Positions 47,586-60,299 of a DNA stretch of 64,000 bases are shown one piece after another; positions within the stretch are counted from its first letter, which is position 1; every line of letters begins with the position of its first letter. Source of the DNA: Magnolia sinica. Its lineage: Eukaryota > Streptophyta > Magnoliopsida > Magnoliales > Magnoliaceae. Both the position numbers and the translations under genes were made by a program. The DNA lies in assembly GCF_029962835.1 (NCBI RefSeq), contig NC_080583.1:67379158-67443157 (forward strand), given 5' to 3'. The notes under the pieces were generated by a model, which saw only the letters and a program-made list of their open reading frames with translations, was not told the DNA's origin and searched no databases.

Positions 47586-47590
47586 GCGTG
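47586..47590. repeat. TSD (GCGTG) of inner solo LTR, left
   Basis: GCGTG before TGTCAGACC; the identical GCGTG at 53027-53031 follows the LTR end GTGACA. Confidence 0.92.
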
Positions 47591-50500
47591 TGTCAGACCC
47601 GACCCAAGTACATGTGTGTGTGTGTGCATTTCGTTTCTCCTGGTCCTACAGTCCTACCGGTCGAATCCCGGTGACCTGCTACCCTCGGATAGTGTTTGCA
47701 GTCATCATCAAGTCTGGTCACGTTGACTCGAACTGGTTTGACCCGAAACCTATGTCATCTTGTCCGCATCATCGTTGCGGTTTCGATGTCGCGTCCCGTT
47801 CGTCCATCCGATATGTAGATCATAAGTTGTAGGTATTTCATTCATAGCCCTTTGAACATGATCATGTGGCCCACCTAGAGAGATATGCATGTTTTCCCAA
47901 GATGGCCTACCATTTGCTCAATTTCCAACACACACTACCTAAAGTTCCATCTCCCACACTACCCACATCCCTAACACTACCCATCCCTAGTTTATAGCCA
48001 CCATTTAGACCTCCTTTTTACTAGCCCATGATTTGTTTATCTACCCCATACACCTCTTTCCTAGAGAAAAATCATGTCTTTCCTCTTCCCAAGCCACCTA
48101 GCAATAATGGTTTTCCTACACCTCTCCCCTCTCTCTTCTCTCCCTCTCATTTCTCCCTTCTCACTTCCATTTCTCCCTAGCAAGAGAGGGTGGGACGTCC
48201 CCACCATCCTCTCATATTGCAGCCCCCTTCCCCTCCATTTTCCCTCAATATCCATCCATCCCAATCCCATCGTAACCATTAATCTTGCATCCTTGGAGCA
48301 TTAGAAGCCTAGAGTTGGAGTTTTTGTGCAGATCAAGAGGTGAGTGCTCCTCTAGATGTGTAATTTCATTTCTCTAGTATAAATTTTTTTATTCCTTTCA
48401 TTTGGGAAGTGTAAGACCCACCAATCAATGGTGGAGATCTTACACAATCCCTTGAATGTGGCCAAATGGCCTATCTTATGCATGCATGTCCCATGCATGG
48501 GGTTTTCCCTTTATGGGCCCATCATAGATGTTTTCTTTGGATTTCATAGCATAAAAGGTCATCTAGACCTTAGAATCATGGTTGGGATGGCATCCCAACC
48601 ATTCATCTTGATTATAGGACATGCATGATGTAGATCTATGTTGTAATCCTATATCAATGAAGATATGTGTGGTGTGATTGTTCTTGGGAGGGCTCATTAG
48701 TAGTGCAGCCATTTCCCTATGGCCGGAATATTCTTCTTCTCTCCCTTTTTCTCTTATTTTTGATAATGATATGTGTGGCCCACTTGGTGGGCCTGGGACA
48801 TCCAGAAAATCCAGCAATGGTGGGACGCCCCTACTACCCATTTCTTGATTTGGGGTGTCCTACTTGCTGCATATTTGATGCATGCAAAGTGTTTTGGCTT
48901 GAGGCCTTGATCTGGACATTAGTGGGGCCCACTAAGGAAGGCCACACCACCCTTGATTTGATAGATATGTCCAGATATGGGCTGATATGCCCAGCCATAT
49001 ATGGCTGCCCGGAATTTTGGACAGTTTTATTGGACTGTTATAGCCGATTTTTAGGATGTAGTTTGCCCATGTTTGTGGGTTCTTTTCTCCCTGATGTGGG
49101 ATATCCTTTAGAGTAGTAGACCACACCTTAAAGTACCCTAAACCCCTCCTCCATCTGTCCGTCCAAAGGCACCCAAAAATGCAGGCTTATAGGGGTGGAC
49201 GGTCCACTTTGCTGGAACGTCCAGCCCTATAGGATGAAGGGAAAACACAAATTTCAATTTGGATTTTGAGGGGTGGGCCACCTTTTGTGGACCCCACCTT
49301 ACTATACCTTCCAACAAAAATATTAATCCCCCTCCCCTTTTGGATAAGATTGGGCCTACTTTATTGGGTGTACATTGTATGGATAGCAATATTTTTTTTA
49401 TACAGCAGATTTTCTGTTTAGACCTTGTTGTCCATGTGGTTGCTTCATGTTTTGCTTGGGCTTAAGGCTTCCTAATTGGCCCATCTTGTGGCCCAGCATG
49501 TTGGGACCCATCTTGGGAGTGTCAGCCACCATTTTTCTACCCAACATAGGAGTTTTTGCTACTTGACTAGCAGCCATAGCTAGACGTTCCAGCTGGACTG
49601 ACGTCCAGCCATGGTTGGCCATCCACCCTCCAAGCGGCCCACCTTGATGTGGTGTGTTATCCACACCGTCCCTCCATTATGTGGTCTACATGAGACGTGG
49701 CTGGCCCGCTTGATGTTTATGTTGTATCCACTCCTCTTATCTAGTGGGACCCACAGTGATATGTGTGGGTCACCAAGGATTAAGATATTTATATAAGTTG
49801 ATTATTTCTGGACTCCAGCCGGCCCAGAGAATGGGTGGGCTGGAATTTCAGCAATAGGCCCAAAGTTGCTGCCCATAATTGTACGTTTTGGGACAGCATG
49901 GCCCACTAAGATTTGGGGATGTTTGTACACACATCTTGCCCCTTTTTCCTATCATGCTTTGGGCTCAATTAATGCACATTTGAGGCCCACCCCAGTTGGG
50001 TTTTATTGGGTCCATGTATATAGCTAGTTGGTGGATTCTTTAGGCCCAGTTGGGCTGGAACTTTCTAGATATGTCCATTGGACCCTTGGACTTATATTCT
50101 AGTACATATTGTGATGGGTTTATAGGCCAAAATTTCATAAGTAGTTGGGTCTTTGGATTGCCCACCAAAATAACCTTATACTTGGGCCAAGTTGTAAGGT
50201 CCAATTTACTTGAATTAAACATAAGAATTGCCCATATGGTTGGAATAACGGGTTGCCCATTAGGCTCACCGCAATATGTGGGTTTATGACCCTTATGTTT
50301 GGGCCCAAACCTTGTTTATGGGCCCAGAATACTGCCTATAAGTTGGGCTTTGTATGATTGCCCACTAGGCCCATGATTGGTATAGGCCTTGGTCCTAATT
50401 CGTATTTGGTTAGAGGCGGGCTACCTCTTGGGAACCAGTTGAAGTTAGATGTCCTCCTTGGCAATCCTAAGGTAAGTCCATGGGTTCTCTATAAATGGTT

Positions 50501-53026
50501 AAAGGCCCACCATAGACCCTTATTAAGATTGTTTATCCTTCTAGGCTCAATATGAATGTATATGAAACCCACTGTCTTGGGCTACTGCTGGACTCACAGT
50601 CCAGTAGCAGGCCCACTTGATCTTTTTATGATGTATGCACACTCTCCATCTGGTGGGGCCCCCTGTGAGTATTGTTGGCCTTCATGAGATTATTTCCATA
50701 TAGTTTGACTAATTTCTGGACTTCTGCAAGTTCAGGAAGTTGGGTGGGCTGAAAGTCCAGCAAGGGGCCTTAAATGTACATTGTTGTGACTAAAACTTTA
50801 TTGCATGTGGGGCCCACCATATTAAGGAACTTGTGTACATGTTTCATGCTTATATTTTATTTTATTTTAAATTTTTCGGTTTAATTAGTGCATTTCTTTT
50901 GGGTCACCTTTAGTGATCATATGAAGACCCTAACTTAGATCAGATTTTTGGGACATCCAGCCGGCCTAGATTGGGCTAGGACGTCCCAGCTTAGCCCAGC
51001 CATGTGTATGGGTTGTTTCCCACCATTTTGCTAGACTTGTGGGCTGAGATAAGGGTGAGATTGGGCCCTTGCTTTGCCCACTTATATTACCAATTCTTGG
51101 GCTGATGTTCTGAGGCCCCTTTTACCCAACTTAGACCTGGCTTTGGGCCATGTACTTGTATTCATGCACTGCCCACCAAGTCCAACTTAATGTATGGATT
51201 CGGTGGCCATTGAGATTTAGGCCTTGATTCCCTTCTTTCGCCCATATTGTTGTATGTAGATTGGACCATTTTCTTATGGCCCATTATGTGGGATATGTGT
51301 ATGTGGCCATCTATTTTTATCTTGAATGTGGGCCTTGGGTCTTGTATCTATATAGTTTATTGTTAAAATGCCTTTTGAGAAATAGTGGTTAAATGTCTCA
51401 ATTATGGACCCCTCTAGGCCCGCTTGTATCTAAGCATGGTTGAATGCCCACCTTCGACTTTTGCTAGGCCTATCTCTATCTTATTTAAGTTCATAGCTTG
51501 TATGCTTAGTCTCGTGGGCTACCCCAGGTAAATGGGCCCCCACTAGAAATTGATTCCTTATGGAAATTCGTCTAAGTGCCTAGACTTGGTCCCTTCTTGA
51601 TAGGAGGATTGTACTACATTGTACATCACCGCATAGTGCATCTAGATGCATCTTTATGGCCCATGTACATCATTGTATGCTTGGTTGACACTGTGTGCGG
51701 TCATGGTTGTGTTATTGGGCATTGCATGTTAGCTTCCCCGAGGGACGTAGTATCCCCTCTTGAGCACGTTGAATGCTTGGGATTGATGCATGGTTGATTG
51801 TGTGATTCATGCATCTGGCACTGCATAACATATGGATATTCGCCTTTGCTCCATCAGGGTCGTAGCCTCCACAGGTATATTGTGGATGGCCATGTTTGGA
51901 CACTAAAAATGTTACTTAAGCATTGGGGTGTATAGGATATCCCTGGGTGAAAGCCCCTAAACTTCCACGGTACCGAGAGGACGCCCCACTGCCGAGACCG
52001 AGTGAAAAATATGAGCGCACGAGGGCCTTATACCATTAGGCCGCGACTCCCATTGCAACGTGGTCGATTGGGATGGGGTGTGGCCTTACCCACCTGAGAG
52101 AGAGGGCAATAACTAGGTTGAGTCTGACCAGCTCATGAATAGGTCCGCTACCATCGAGTCTCACTGGTGATTGGCTGTCCACAGGCGGGTAGTGAGGTCT
52201 CTTACGCTCACTAGGCTATGCGGCTAGCAGAGCGGCAGTCAGCATGTAGTGTATCAGACCCCGGTGATTTCCCTAGAAAGGAACTATACTGATATGTGTA
52301 TTTATGATGAGCACTCGCAAGATTGCATTGCACCTTTGCATATAGCATTGGCTATGTAGGCCTCTTGTGCATCGCCTTGGTATGGCGCCTAGTACTCATG
52401 TGTTGCATCGCATCGCCTTGTGATAGCTTATGGCATTCACGCTTAGTATAGCATCGCCTTGGTATGGCGTTAAGTACTCATATGTTTCTTTACATGGCCT
52501 TAGTACGGCTTATTGCATTCATGAGTGTCATAACTTAGCCTTGGTATGGGTAGTGGTATTGATAGTGTTCATGGCTCATGCTGAGCTTCTGCATTCTCTG
52601 ATATTTCTTCCTAGCATTGGTATTACACACACTTACACTGCCCTCTAAGCTTTCCATAAGCTTATGCACGATTGATGCGTGTACGTGATTCTAGGAAGCC
52701 ACAGTAGCTGAGGAGCGTGTCGAGGGCCTTTTGGAGATTTCCTTATCGTGTTTATGTATTTTCCCTTTGAGCCTTGTATCATGTATAAAGTTTAAATTTT
52801 TAATGGATTTTATAATGTTGTTCCTGTAGTTATCATTTGTGGTTACTATGTTATGATCTTGGGTATGCTCGATTGAATTAGATTTATAATATAAAAATCC
52901 TCCTTGTAGAATCCCAGGATCGGAACCTGTCTTAGGAGCCGAGAATGGGGTACTATCGAGGCTATTACGGCCGGAACCGGCTCTCGGGTTCCTTGTGAGT
53001 CCAATCACCAAGTCCGTGGCGTGACA
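47591..53026 (+). repeat. Inverted long solo LTR (~5.4 kb), Tekay-related
   Basis: Starts TGTCAGACCCGACCC and ends GGCGTGACA, with a perfect 5-bp TSD GCGTG. Its first about 250 bases (CGGTCGAATCCCGGTGACC and following) and last about 1.5 kb (51690-53026, including CGAGACCGAGTG and ATCCTCCTTGTAGAATCCC) match the reverse complement of the 4.0 kb LTRs. The middle is diverged and expanded. No PBS, PPT or pol domain occurs inside. At 5,436 bp it is unusually long for an LTR; an undetected insertion in the middle is possible. Confidence 0.85.
52330..52570. repeat. 82-bp tandem repeat within long LTR
   Basis: The block CATCGCCTTGGTATGGCG followed by AGTACTCATRTGTT starts at 52370 and again at 52452, with a further degenerate partial unit to about 52570. 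Confidence 0.85.
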
Positions 53027-53031
53027 GCGTG
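53027..53031. repeat. TSD (GCGTG) of inner solo LTR, right
   Basis: Identical to 47586-47590. Confidence 0.92.
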
Positions 53032-53229
53032 AATATAACATATATATCAGGTGGGTCCCACACATGTGGCCCACCTGCATTAGGATAAAGCTGATATTCA
53101 TGTTTTCCCCTTCCATCCAGTGTCAGCTCATGGACGGCAACAAGGTGTTGCTGCTGGACAGCGAGCGGGGTGGACCTGCTTAGTGGACGGTGTAGATAAA
53201 ATTCATGCATCATGGTGGGCCGCAAACAG

Positions 53230-53231
<2 letters not shown>

Positions 53232-53267
<36 letters not shown>
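53232..53267. repeat. (GA)n microsatellite in LTR
   Basis: An uninterrupted GA run at the position homologous to the GA/CT tracts in the other LTR copies. Confidence 0.93.
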
Positions 53268-53270
<3 letters not shown>

Positions 53271-54015
53271 AAAGAAATGAAAAGTGGGGAGGAGCTCCAC
53301 CACTATGAGCTCCCCCTTAATTATACAACACACACATCAATGGGTCCCACTTGTCCCATACATCAAAGACCAAGATCTACTCTAAACACCACTAATTTCG
53401 CTCCTTCTTGGTCCTTGGACTCATAAACTCCTTAACTTTCCCTTTGATGGAAGTTGAAGAAGGTTGGATGGTGGAGATGGGTGATAGGGTGGTAGGGAGT
53501 GAGCCACACTATATCTTCTCCATGGGAAGCTTGGACAGTCACCTCTCCTTGGGTTGCTTGGAATAATGGTGGAGAAAATGAGAGAGAGGAGATATAAGGA
53601 GAGAGGGATGGGTTGTTGTAGAGAAGGTTGACTTTGGGGATGGGAGAGATAGGGGTGCCATGCTTGTTGGTAAGAGAGGCATGGGTGTTGTACCTATTGT
53701 ACTTGACTTGATTGATGTGATTGATTTGATAGATTCTCTTGGGATTTGCAACACGCGGTGTTTTCCTCGAGATAAACGTGGGCCCACAACTCCTGGCCTG
53801 GGTATCCGATCGGAGTGTTAGACACGGCGTTAAAACCACGATGACGACACGATCGCAAGGGTGCAAGTCTCGGGTCGGGTCGAGTTTACTCAGATTGATA
53901 GCACGCGACTCAAGGTCGCACGCAAATGCTATCTACGAGTCACGGGTTGCCGGAATTCGACCGGGAGGATCACGGGAGTCTACAAAATGGTATGGTCTAT
54001 GACACGGGCCTAACA

Positions 54016-56970
54016 CAGGAGCTTCATATCACATGACTCATCATTAGAGTTAGTTTGTCAGTTAAGGAGAGTGTGATGGTGGACAGGTCTTTATGGGCAA
54101 TGATAATGCTTGTAATGTTATAGCTATTGGTACGGTGCACATCAAAATGTTTGATAGGATGGAGCATACATTAACTGATGTCAGGCACGTTCCTAATATG
54201 AAGAAGAGTTTGATTTCTTTTGGTGCACTCGAGGGTATAGGGTGCAAGTTCACCGGTCTTAATAGTGTCCTTAAAGTTTTAAAAGGGGCACACGTAGTTA
54301 TGAGAACGCAGAGGCACGGAAGCCTTTACAGGTTGATCACTTCAGTAGGTGAAGCGATAGCGACTGTTGCGGAATCCATGTCTACACGTATGTGGCATAC
54401 ACGTCTGAGCCACATGAGCGAACGAGACGTGAAGGTACTTTCTGATCGATGTTTGATTCCAGCTTTTGAGAATTCTAATTTAGATATATACGAGCACTGT
54501 ATAATGGTAAACAATCAAGATTATCATTTAAATCTGAAAAACATGTATGTAAGGGAGTGCTTGATTATGTGCGCTCTGACGTATGGGGGCCATCGCCAAA
54601 GGTTTTCGTTGGAGGGTTATCATAGTTTGTCTCATTCATTAGTGACTACTCTCGAAAAGTTTGGGTTTACTTCATGAAACGTAAATCCGAAGTTTTCACT
54701 ACATTCAGACAATGGAAGGAAATTGTGGAAAAATAAGTAGTATTAAAAATAAAAGTTTGAAGAACTAACAACGGTGGATAATATATTTCTGCTAATTTTA
54801 ATGAATATTGCAAAGATGAAAGGATCATTAGGCATGGCACGGTGCGCCACATACCTAAATAAAATGGTGTGGCTGAACGGATAAATCAGATTCTCTTGGA
54901 AAAGACCTGATACATGATAAGTAATGCTTGGTTGGGTAAGGACCTATGGACTGAAGCCGTTAGCACGGCTTGCTATTTGGTGAACCGGTCGCCTTTTATG
55001 GTAATTGAAGAGGAAGTATGAAATAGTCATAAGATGGACTACTCAGATTTGTGAATATTTGGTTGTGAGGCTTACTCTCATGTATCGTTGGTTAAGAGAG
55101 ATAAACTAGACCATTGAGCCAAAAAGTACATCTTTATTAGCTATGGTGTTGGTGTGAAAGGTTACAGGTTATTCGATAAGGTCACACATAAGATCATCAC
55201 TAGCCGTAACGTCAGATTCGATGTAAGTACCCTATTCCACAAGATTGATGAAAAGGAGCAAAAGAAACAAGAAAGGTTGATCATAGACATCCATATTAAC
55301 ACAAATAATTCTCAGGCAGAGACAAATGCGCAGACAGAGGTATAAGAGCAGGTAGAGGAGCCACCTATGAGAAGAAACCCACCGCCTAATCGAAGGTTAT
55401 CGGCAAGATATATGGATGACTTTAATATTGCATATGAGGGGACCCGTCTACTATTCAGGAGGCTCTTGATGAGCCTGATGCAAAAAAGTGGGAGGTAGCT
55501 ATGGATGATAAGATGGACTCTTAGTACAAGAACCACACTTGGGAGCTGGTGGAGCTTCCAGTGGATCGAAAAGCGATCAGATTAAAGTGGTTATTCAAAA
55601 GGAAACAAGATAGATACAAAGCGATGCTGGTAGCAAAGGGTTATGCTCAGAGAGAAGGAATCGACTTCACAGAGATATTTGCACCGGTGGTTAAGCAAGT
55701 TTCTATCAGATTTGTGTTGGCGCAATACAATCTCGAGCTAGAATAGATGGATGTCAAAACTGTATTCCTGTACGGAGAGTTAGAAGAGCATATCTACATG
55801 AAGCAACCAAATGGCTACAAAGTTAAAGGGGCAGAGAACAAGGTTTGCAGGTTAATGAGGTCATTGTACGACCTGAAATAGTCACCTAGGCAGTAGTATA
55901 AAAAATTTAATTCTTTCATGTTGAGTCAGAAATTTACTCGGAGTGAATACGACCAATGTCTATTATAAGACACTGAGTGATAGCAAATTCATCATCATAA
56001 TATTGTATGTTGATGATATGTTGATCGCTAGTCATGATATATCTGAAATCAATGTACTGAAGACTTAGTTATCAGGGACATTCGAGATGAAAATTTGGGG
56101 GCTGCAAAGAGGATTCTCGGCAAAGATATTTATAGAGATAGGAAGAGGAGCATGCTTTAATTATCACAAGAAGAATACCTTGAAAAGTTGCTGATCAAGT
56201 ATGAGATGAACCAGGCAAAGCCGGTGATCATTCCCCACACGACTCACTTCAAGCTTTCCTCAAAACAATGTCATAAATCAAATGAGGAAAAACAAGTCGT
56301 GTCCCATGTGCCTTATTAGAATGTGGTTGATAGTTTAATGTATGTCATGGTCTGTACGAGACCAGATATTTCACAGGTAGTTGGTGTTGTAAGCAGATAA
56401 ATCTCAAACCCCGGTAAGCAACATTGGGAAGTGGTAAAATGACTACTTCAATACATTCGAGATAAAAAAGACTACATCTTAACTTTTGAAAAGACAGGAG
56501 AAAAGTAGGTTGGGTATGTGGATTCAGACTACGCAGGTATTGTGGATTCTAAAAAGTCAACTTCAGGTTACTCGTTTATACTAGCGGGTAGAGCAATTAG
56601 TTGGATGTCGAAGCTTCAGTCTGTGGTAGCTCTTTCTATACCAGAAGTAGAATATATGGCAATGACGGAAAAGTTTAAGGAATGTGTTCGGTTGAGAGGC
56701 ATGATAAATCAGTTGGAGCTTTAATAGGAGGTCGTGCCAGTTAATTGTGACAGCGAAAGTACTATAAATTTGGCTAAAATTTTTATTTATCACTCTCATA
56801 CTAAACACATTGATGTTCGTCACCACTTTATCCAACAAGTGCTTGAAGAAGGAGGTGTGACTTTGGAGAAGATTCACACCAGCATGAATCTGACGGACAT
56901 GCTCACGAAGGTCGTTCCTATAGAAAAGTTCAAGTTCTATCCAACTTCTCTGGGCTTGGTGATGACATAA
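54016..56970 (+). pseudogene. Copia pol: protease remainder, integrase, RT, RNase H (broken)
   Basis: Begins GAGCTTCATATCACATGACT, encoding ASYHMT after the protease Gly. The protease-to-integrase linker follows (DVRHVPNMKKSLISFGAL, then MWHTRLSHMSERDVKVL, a pre-integrase motif). Integrase is heavily damaged between 54560 and 55100. RT is seen from KWLFKRKQDRYKAMLVAKGY (about 55585) with the catalytic block LYVDDML near 56003-56026, both Asp retained. RNase H: YVDSDYAG, STSGYSFILAGRAISWMSKL and TKHIDVRHHFIQ up to 56970. There are more than ten in-frame stops and several frameshifts. Confidence 0.88.
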
Positions 56971-57080
56971 AAGGAAGACGGAGTGTGCACGAGAAGCATT
57001 GATGAAACTATGATGCAAGGCAGAGATAAGAGAATAGGACAAGTAGCAACACGTTTGATGATTGAAGACATGATGGAGAT

Positions 57081-57187
57081 TGTTGTAATAGATGTCTTAA
57101 ATCATGTCTGTTACTAGGTCTGTCGATGTCATCGACAGTCTGTTCGATGTCACCTTCGATGGCATCGAACAGTTCTTAATCCCATCA
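57081..57187 (+). repeat. Copia 3' LTR remnant
   Basis: TGTTGTAATAGATGTC matches the start of the 5' LTR at 42782. The match ends at about CCCATCAGTG, where Tekay LTR sequence begins. Confidence 0.85.
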
Positions 57188-59292
57188 GTGTCTGTGGAGG
57201 TTATGGCCCTGATGTCACTAGGGCATACAATAATCACAACCACACAAATGCAAGTGCATGAATCACACTACCAATCATGCAACAATCCTGCGCGTACCAC
57301 GCGCTCATGCAGGGTAACGCCGCCTATCGGGGAGCCCATAAACAATCTACCCAAAGGCATATGCTATGTTCAGTCACTCCTCACATCAGGCATACATATG
57401 ATGCATATGATCATGAATCCTGGATATATACTAAACATGTCATAGGGTGATGGCCTTGTGCATAACGGATATGGGCCTAAACGGCCTACTCACTACAATT
57501 ATGGGCCTATCAGTGGGCCTTAGGGAGAGTGATAATGCGGACATTTAACCAACATCATCCTTACAATGTGGGCTTCTAACCATCATTGTTCCCAAGGCAC
57601 TACTCGTTATAAACATCATTATATACACCACGGAGGAATCACGCATTGCAATGGACCTAATTGCACCCCATTGGGCCTTAAATGCATCAATTGGACCGTA
57701 TCATGTAGGCCTTATATTCATCAAGTGGGCCGTATCAATGGGCCGCATCAACAGGCCTTACGTATATTGCAATGGGCCATAACCCATGGGCCTTGCATAC
57801 ATCACAATGGGCCTTATAATATGGGCCTCATATATATATTATGGTGGGCCTCAATAATGGGCCTTAAATTATCTCCAAAATGGTTGGACGGTTTGGATGA
57901 AACACACGCATCATGATGGATCCCGTAGGGATGGAAAGGATGGTCAGCATAGATGAAGTACATACCTTATGATGGGGCCCACACTAATAGAACGTGTGGA
58001 TTACAATACATGCCTTAGTGGGTCCCATGTGGGGCCCACCATAATGTTTATTTTCCATCAAGCCCATAAATAAGATCACTCAGACCTGGGGGCTCACGGT
58101 AATGTTTATATGACATCCAAACTGTTCATAAGGTCACTCAGACCTAGGGCCCACTGTACTGTTTATATGACATCCAAACTGTCCGTAAGGTCACTTGGAC
58201 CAGGGGGCCCACGGTGATGTTTATTTTCCAACCAACCTGTTGATAGGGTCACATGGACCTGGGGCCCACCATAACGTTTATTTTTCATCCAATCTGTGGA
58301 CAAGGCCACATAAACATGGGGCCCACCGAAATGATTATGTGTCATCCAACGGTTGATAAGGTCACACTGACCCGTATGAAGAGGAAAAACAAATATCATC
58401 TTGATTCAAAACTTTTGACCCCCAAAGAGGGGTTTCACTGGTAGGCGTCCAATCCAACTATTCCTTGTGATGTGGGCCACCTGAGCACCACATGTAATTG
58501 ATTTTTGGGTGGCCCACAGCTGGGAGGAGGGCCCACCAAATGCAAGGTGTTGATAGCCGACACACATCATGGTGGGGCCCACAGCTGGGACCATGGGTCC
58601 CTACCAGACCGTCCGTCCGCTAGGCGCAGGTAGCGCTTGCGTGCGCTCTGACAGCAGCAGCGTCAGCTGCTGCACCTTTTTTTTTCTGCGATTTTTGATA
58701 GGTGGGGCACGCCTCGGACAAATCCGACCCGGCCATTGAATTCCATAGCTCACGACAGACCCATCGAGCCCGATATGCAGTGTGTTTTGGCTGATAAAGG
58801 CATCAAGGCGGGTTTTAATGGTTAACCCCACTATTTCCTATGGTATGGCCCACTTAATTATCGGATTGACTCCATTTTCCGGCTCAATGCCTAAAATAGG
58901 CTGGGCAATGTGATGGACGGTGTGGATTGTATACATATATCAAGGTGGGGCCCGCATAAGTGGCCCACCAGAAAGTATAATATAAATATTATATTATTAT
59001 TTTTATTAGCTTATTAGTACTCACCCATGTTAGTACACGCACTCCATGTTAGCTACCCCTGCCTCACGTCCAGCCTCCAGAGACGCTGGACGGCTGGGAT
59101 AGACACAGCATCGTCGTGGGTCCCACATGTACGTGGCCCACCTGTTTGGACCACCTGATATTTATGTTTTCTTTCCATCCGGGCCCGCTAATGAGCTAGA
59201 TGACGTAGATCCAACACATTCATCCGATGGGTCCCACATGAAATATATGATTCATGGTGGGCCACACTCACCCCTTCATCATCATCACCATT

Positions 59293-59345
<53 letters not shown>

Positions 59346-60166
59346 TTAGAGGGACCCCGCCAGTGTGGGCCCCTCTTGGATACAACACGTACAACAAGTG
59401 GGCCCTTAAAAATTGAAATAAAAGATGGATCACCCACCTATCGGTCTTCTTCTTGATCCCTTAGCCTCTTTAGCTCCTAGCCTTTACTTTTAGTGGTGGT
59501 TGATGATGAATGGATGATTGAGATGGGAGATGAGATGGTGGGAAAAGTGGGCCACACTTGGAGTTGGGAGAGAGTATTGGACGTGTGGAATTTCTCATGG
59601 GATTTGGATATTTGCTAGAGAATGAGAGAGGGAGATAGAAATAATGGGTGTAAGGATGGATGGAGTGGTGTTGTAAGGATGGGAGATGGATAGGTATGGG
59701 TGAGTTTTGAAAATTTGTAAAAGGAGTATGGTTATGTTTGAAAATTATAAAAAGGAGGAATGGTGAGGGGAGAGAGAGGTTTGACTTGTGGGAAAGGGGA
59801 GAGAGGCCACTTGTACTTGTTGTTGGGTGAGGTGGCATGGAGGTAAGGTGGTGTACTTGTCTTGATTTGATGTGACATTCCGTAGAGATTTTCTCGAAGT
59901 CCGCAATGCGCGGCGTTTTCCTCCAAATGAACATGGGCTGACATCTTCTATCCTGGGTATCGGTTCAGTATGCGAGTCGCGGCGTTAGAACAGCAGCGAC
60001 GGCGCAATCGCCAAGGTACATGTCTCGGGTTGAGCCAACTTCGACATGCAGGACTCGGCTTAGGATCGCGCGCAAACATCTAAAACGGGTCGAGGATTTG
60101 TCGGGATTCAACCAAAAGGACCGCAGAAGCATACAGAATAGTACGGACTAGGACACGGGTCTTACA
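57188..60166 (-). repeat. Tekay 3' LTR, about 1 kb deleted at outer end
   Basis: The first bases, TCTGTGGAGGTTATGGCC, correspond to 8110 onward in the intact left LTR, about 1012 bases in from its terminus. It ends GTCTTACA at 60166. It includes a TGGGCC-rich array (57460-57860) and a (GA)n run at 59300-59338. Confidence 0.9.
59300..59338. repeat. (GA)n microsatellite in LTR
   Basis: A GA run upstream of GGGACCCCGCCAGTGTGGGC, the same context as in the other LTR copies. Confidence 0.93.
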
Positions 60167-60178
60167 ACTCTCCCCTCC
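60167..60178 (-). other. Polypurine tract of third Tekay element
   Basis: The minus strand reads GGAGGGGAGAGT, directly before the 3' LTR. Confidence 0.82.
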
Positions 60179-60299
60179 AAATAAAATTTCATCTTCAAAA
60201 TTTACACAATCTTTGCAAGTGAACATAACTCATAAGGAGAGAGGAAACATAGCATCATCGTATAAAAATCGGAGACAGCATACAAGATACAACATATAA

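Larger units (their letters stand above)
44371..54015 (-). repeat. Tekay-family solo LTR (~4.2 kb) in copia protease, split by a second solo LTR
   Basis: The left part (44371-47590) starts TGTCACACCCCAAACTC and the right part (53032-54015) ends GGGCCTAACA. Both follow the 7096-11105 LTR in the same orientation. Subtracting the inner insertion and its duplicated 5 bases leaves about 4.2 kb, one LTR. No PBS, gag or pol lies inside, so it is a solo LTR formed by LTR-LTR recombination. The flanks ACATA and CAGGA are at best a decayed TSD. Copia sequence resumes at 54016 exactly in the protease active-site codons. Confidence 0.88.
42782..57187 (+). mobile_element. Copia-type retrotransposon, interrupted by nested solo LTRs
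   Basis: 5' LTR 42782-43444, initiator-Met PBS 43447-43458, gag 43500-44370, then a 9.6 kb insertion, then protease remainder, integrase, RT and RNase H (54016-56970) and the first about 107 bases of the 3' LTR (57081-57187). The order protease-integrase-RT-RNase H is the copia order. Without the insertion it is about 4.8 kb, the usual size. RNase H and integrase style suggest the Tork lineage, without phylogenetic proof. Many stops make it inactive. The remainder of the 3' LTR is missing because the third Tekay element's LTR fragment begins there. Confidence 0.9.
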
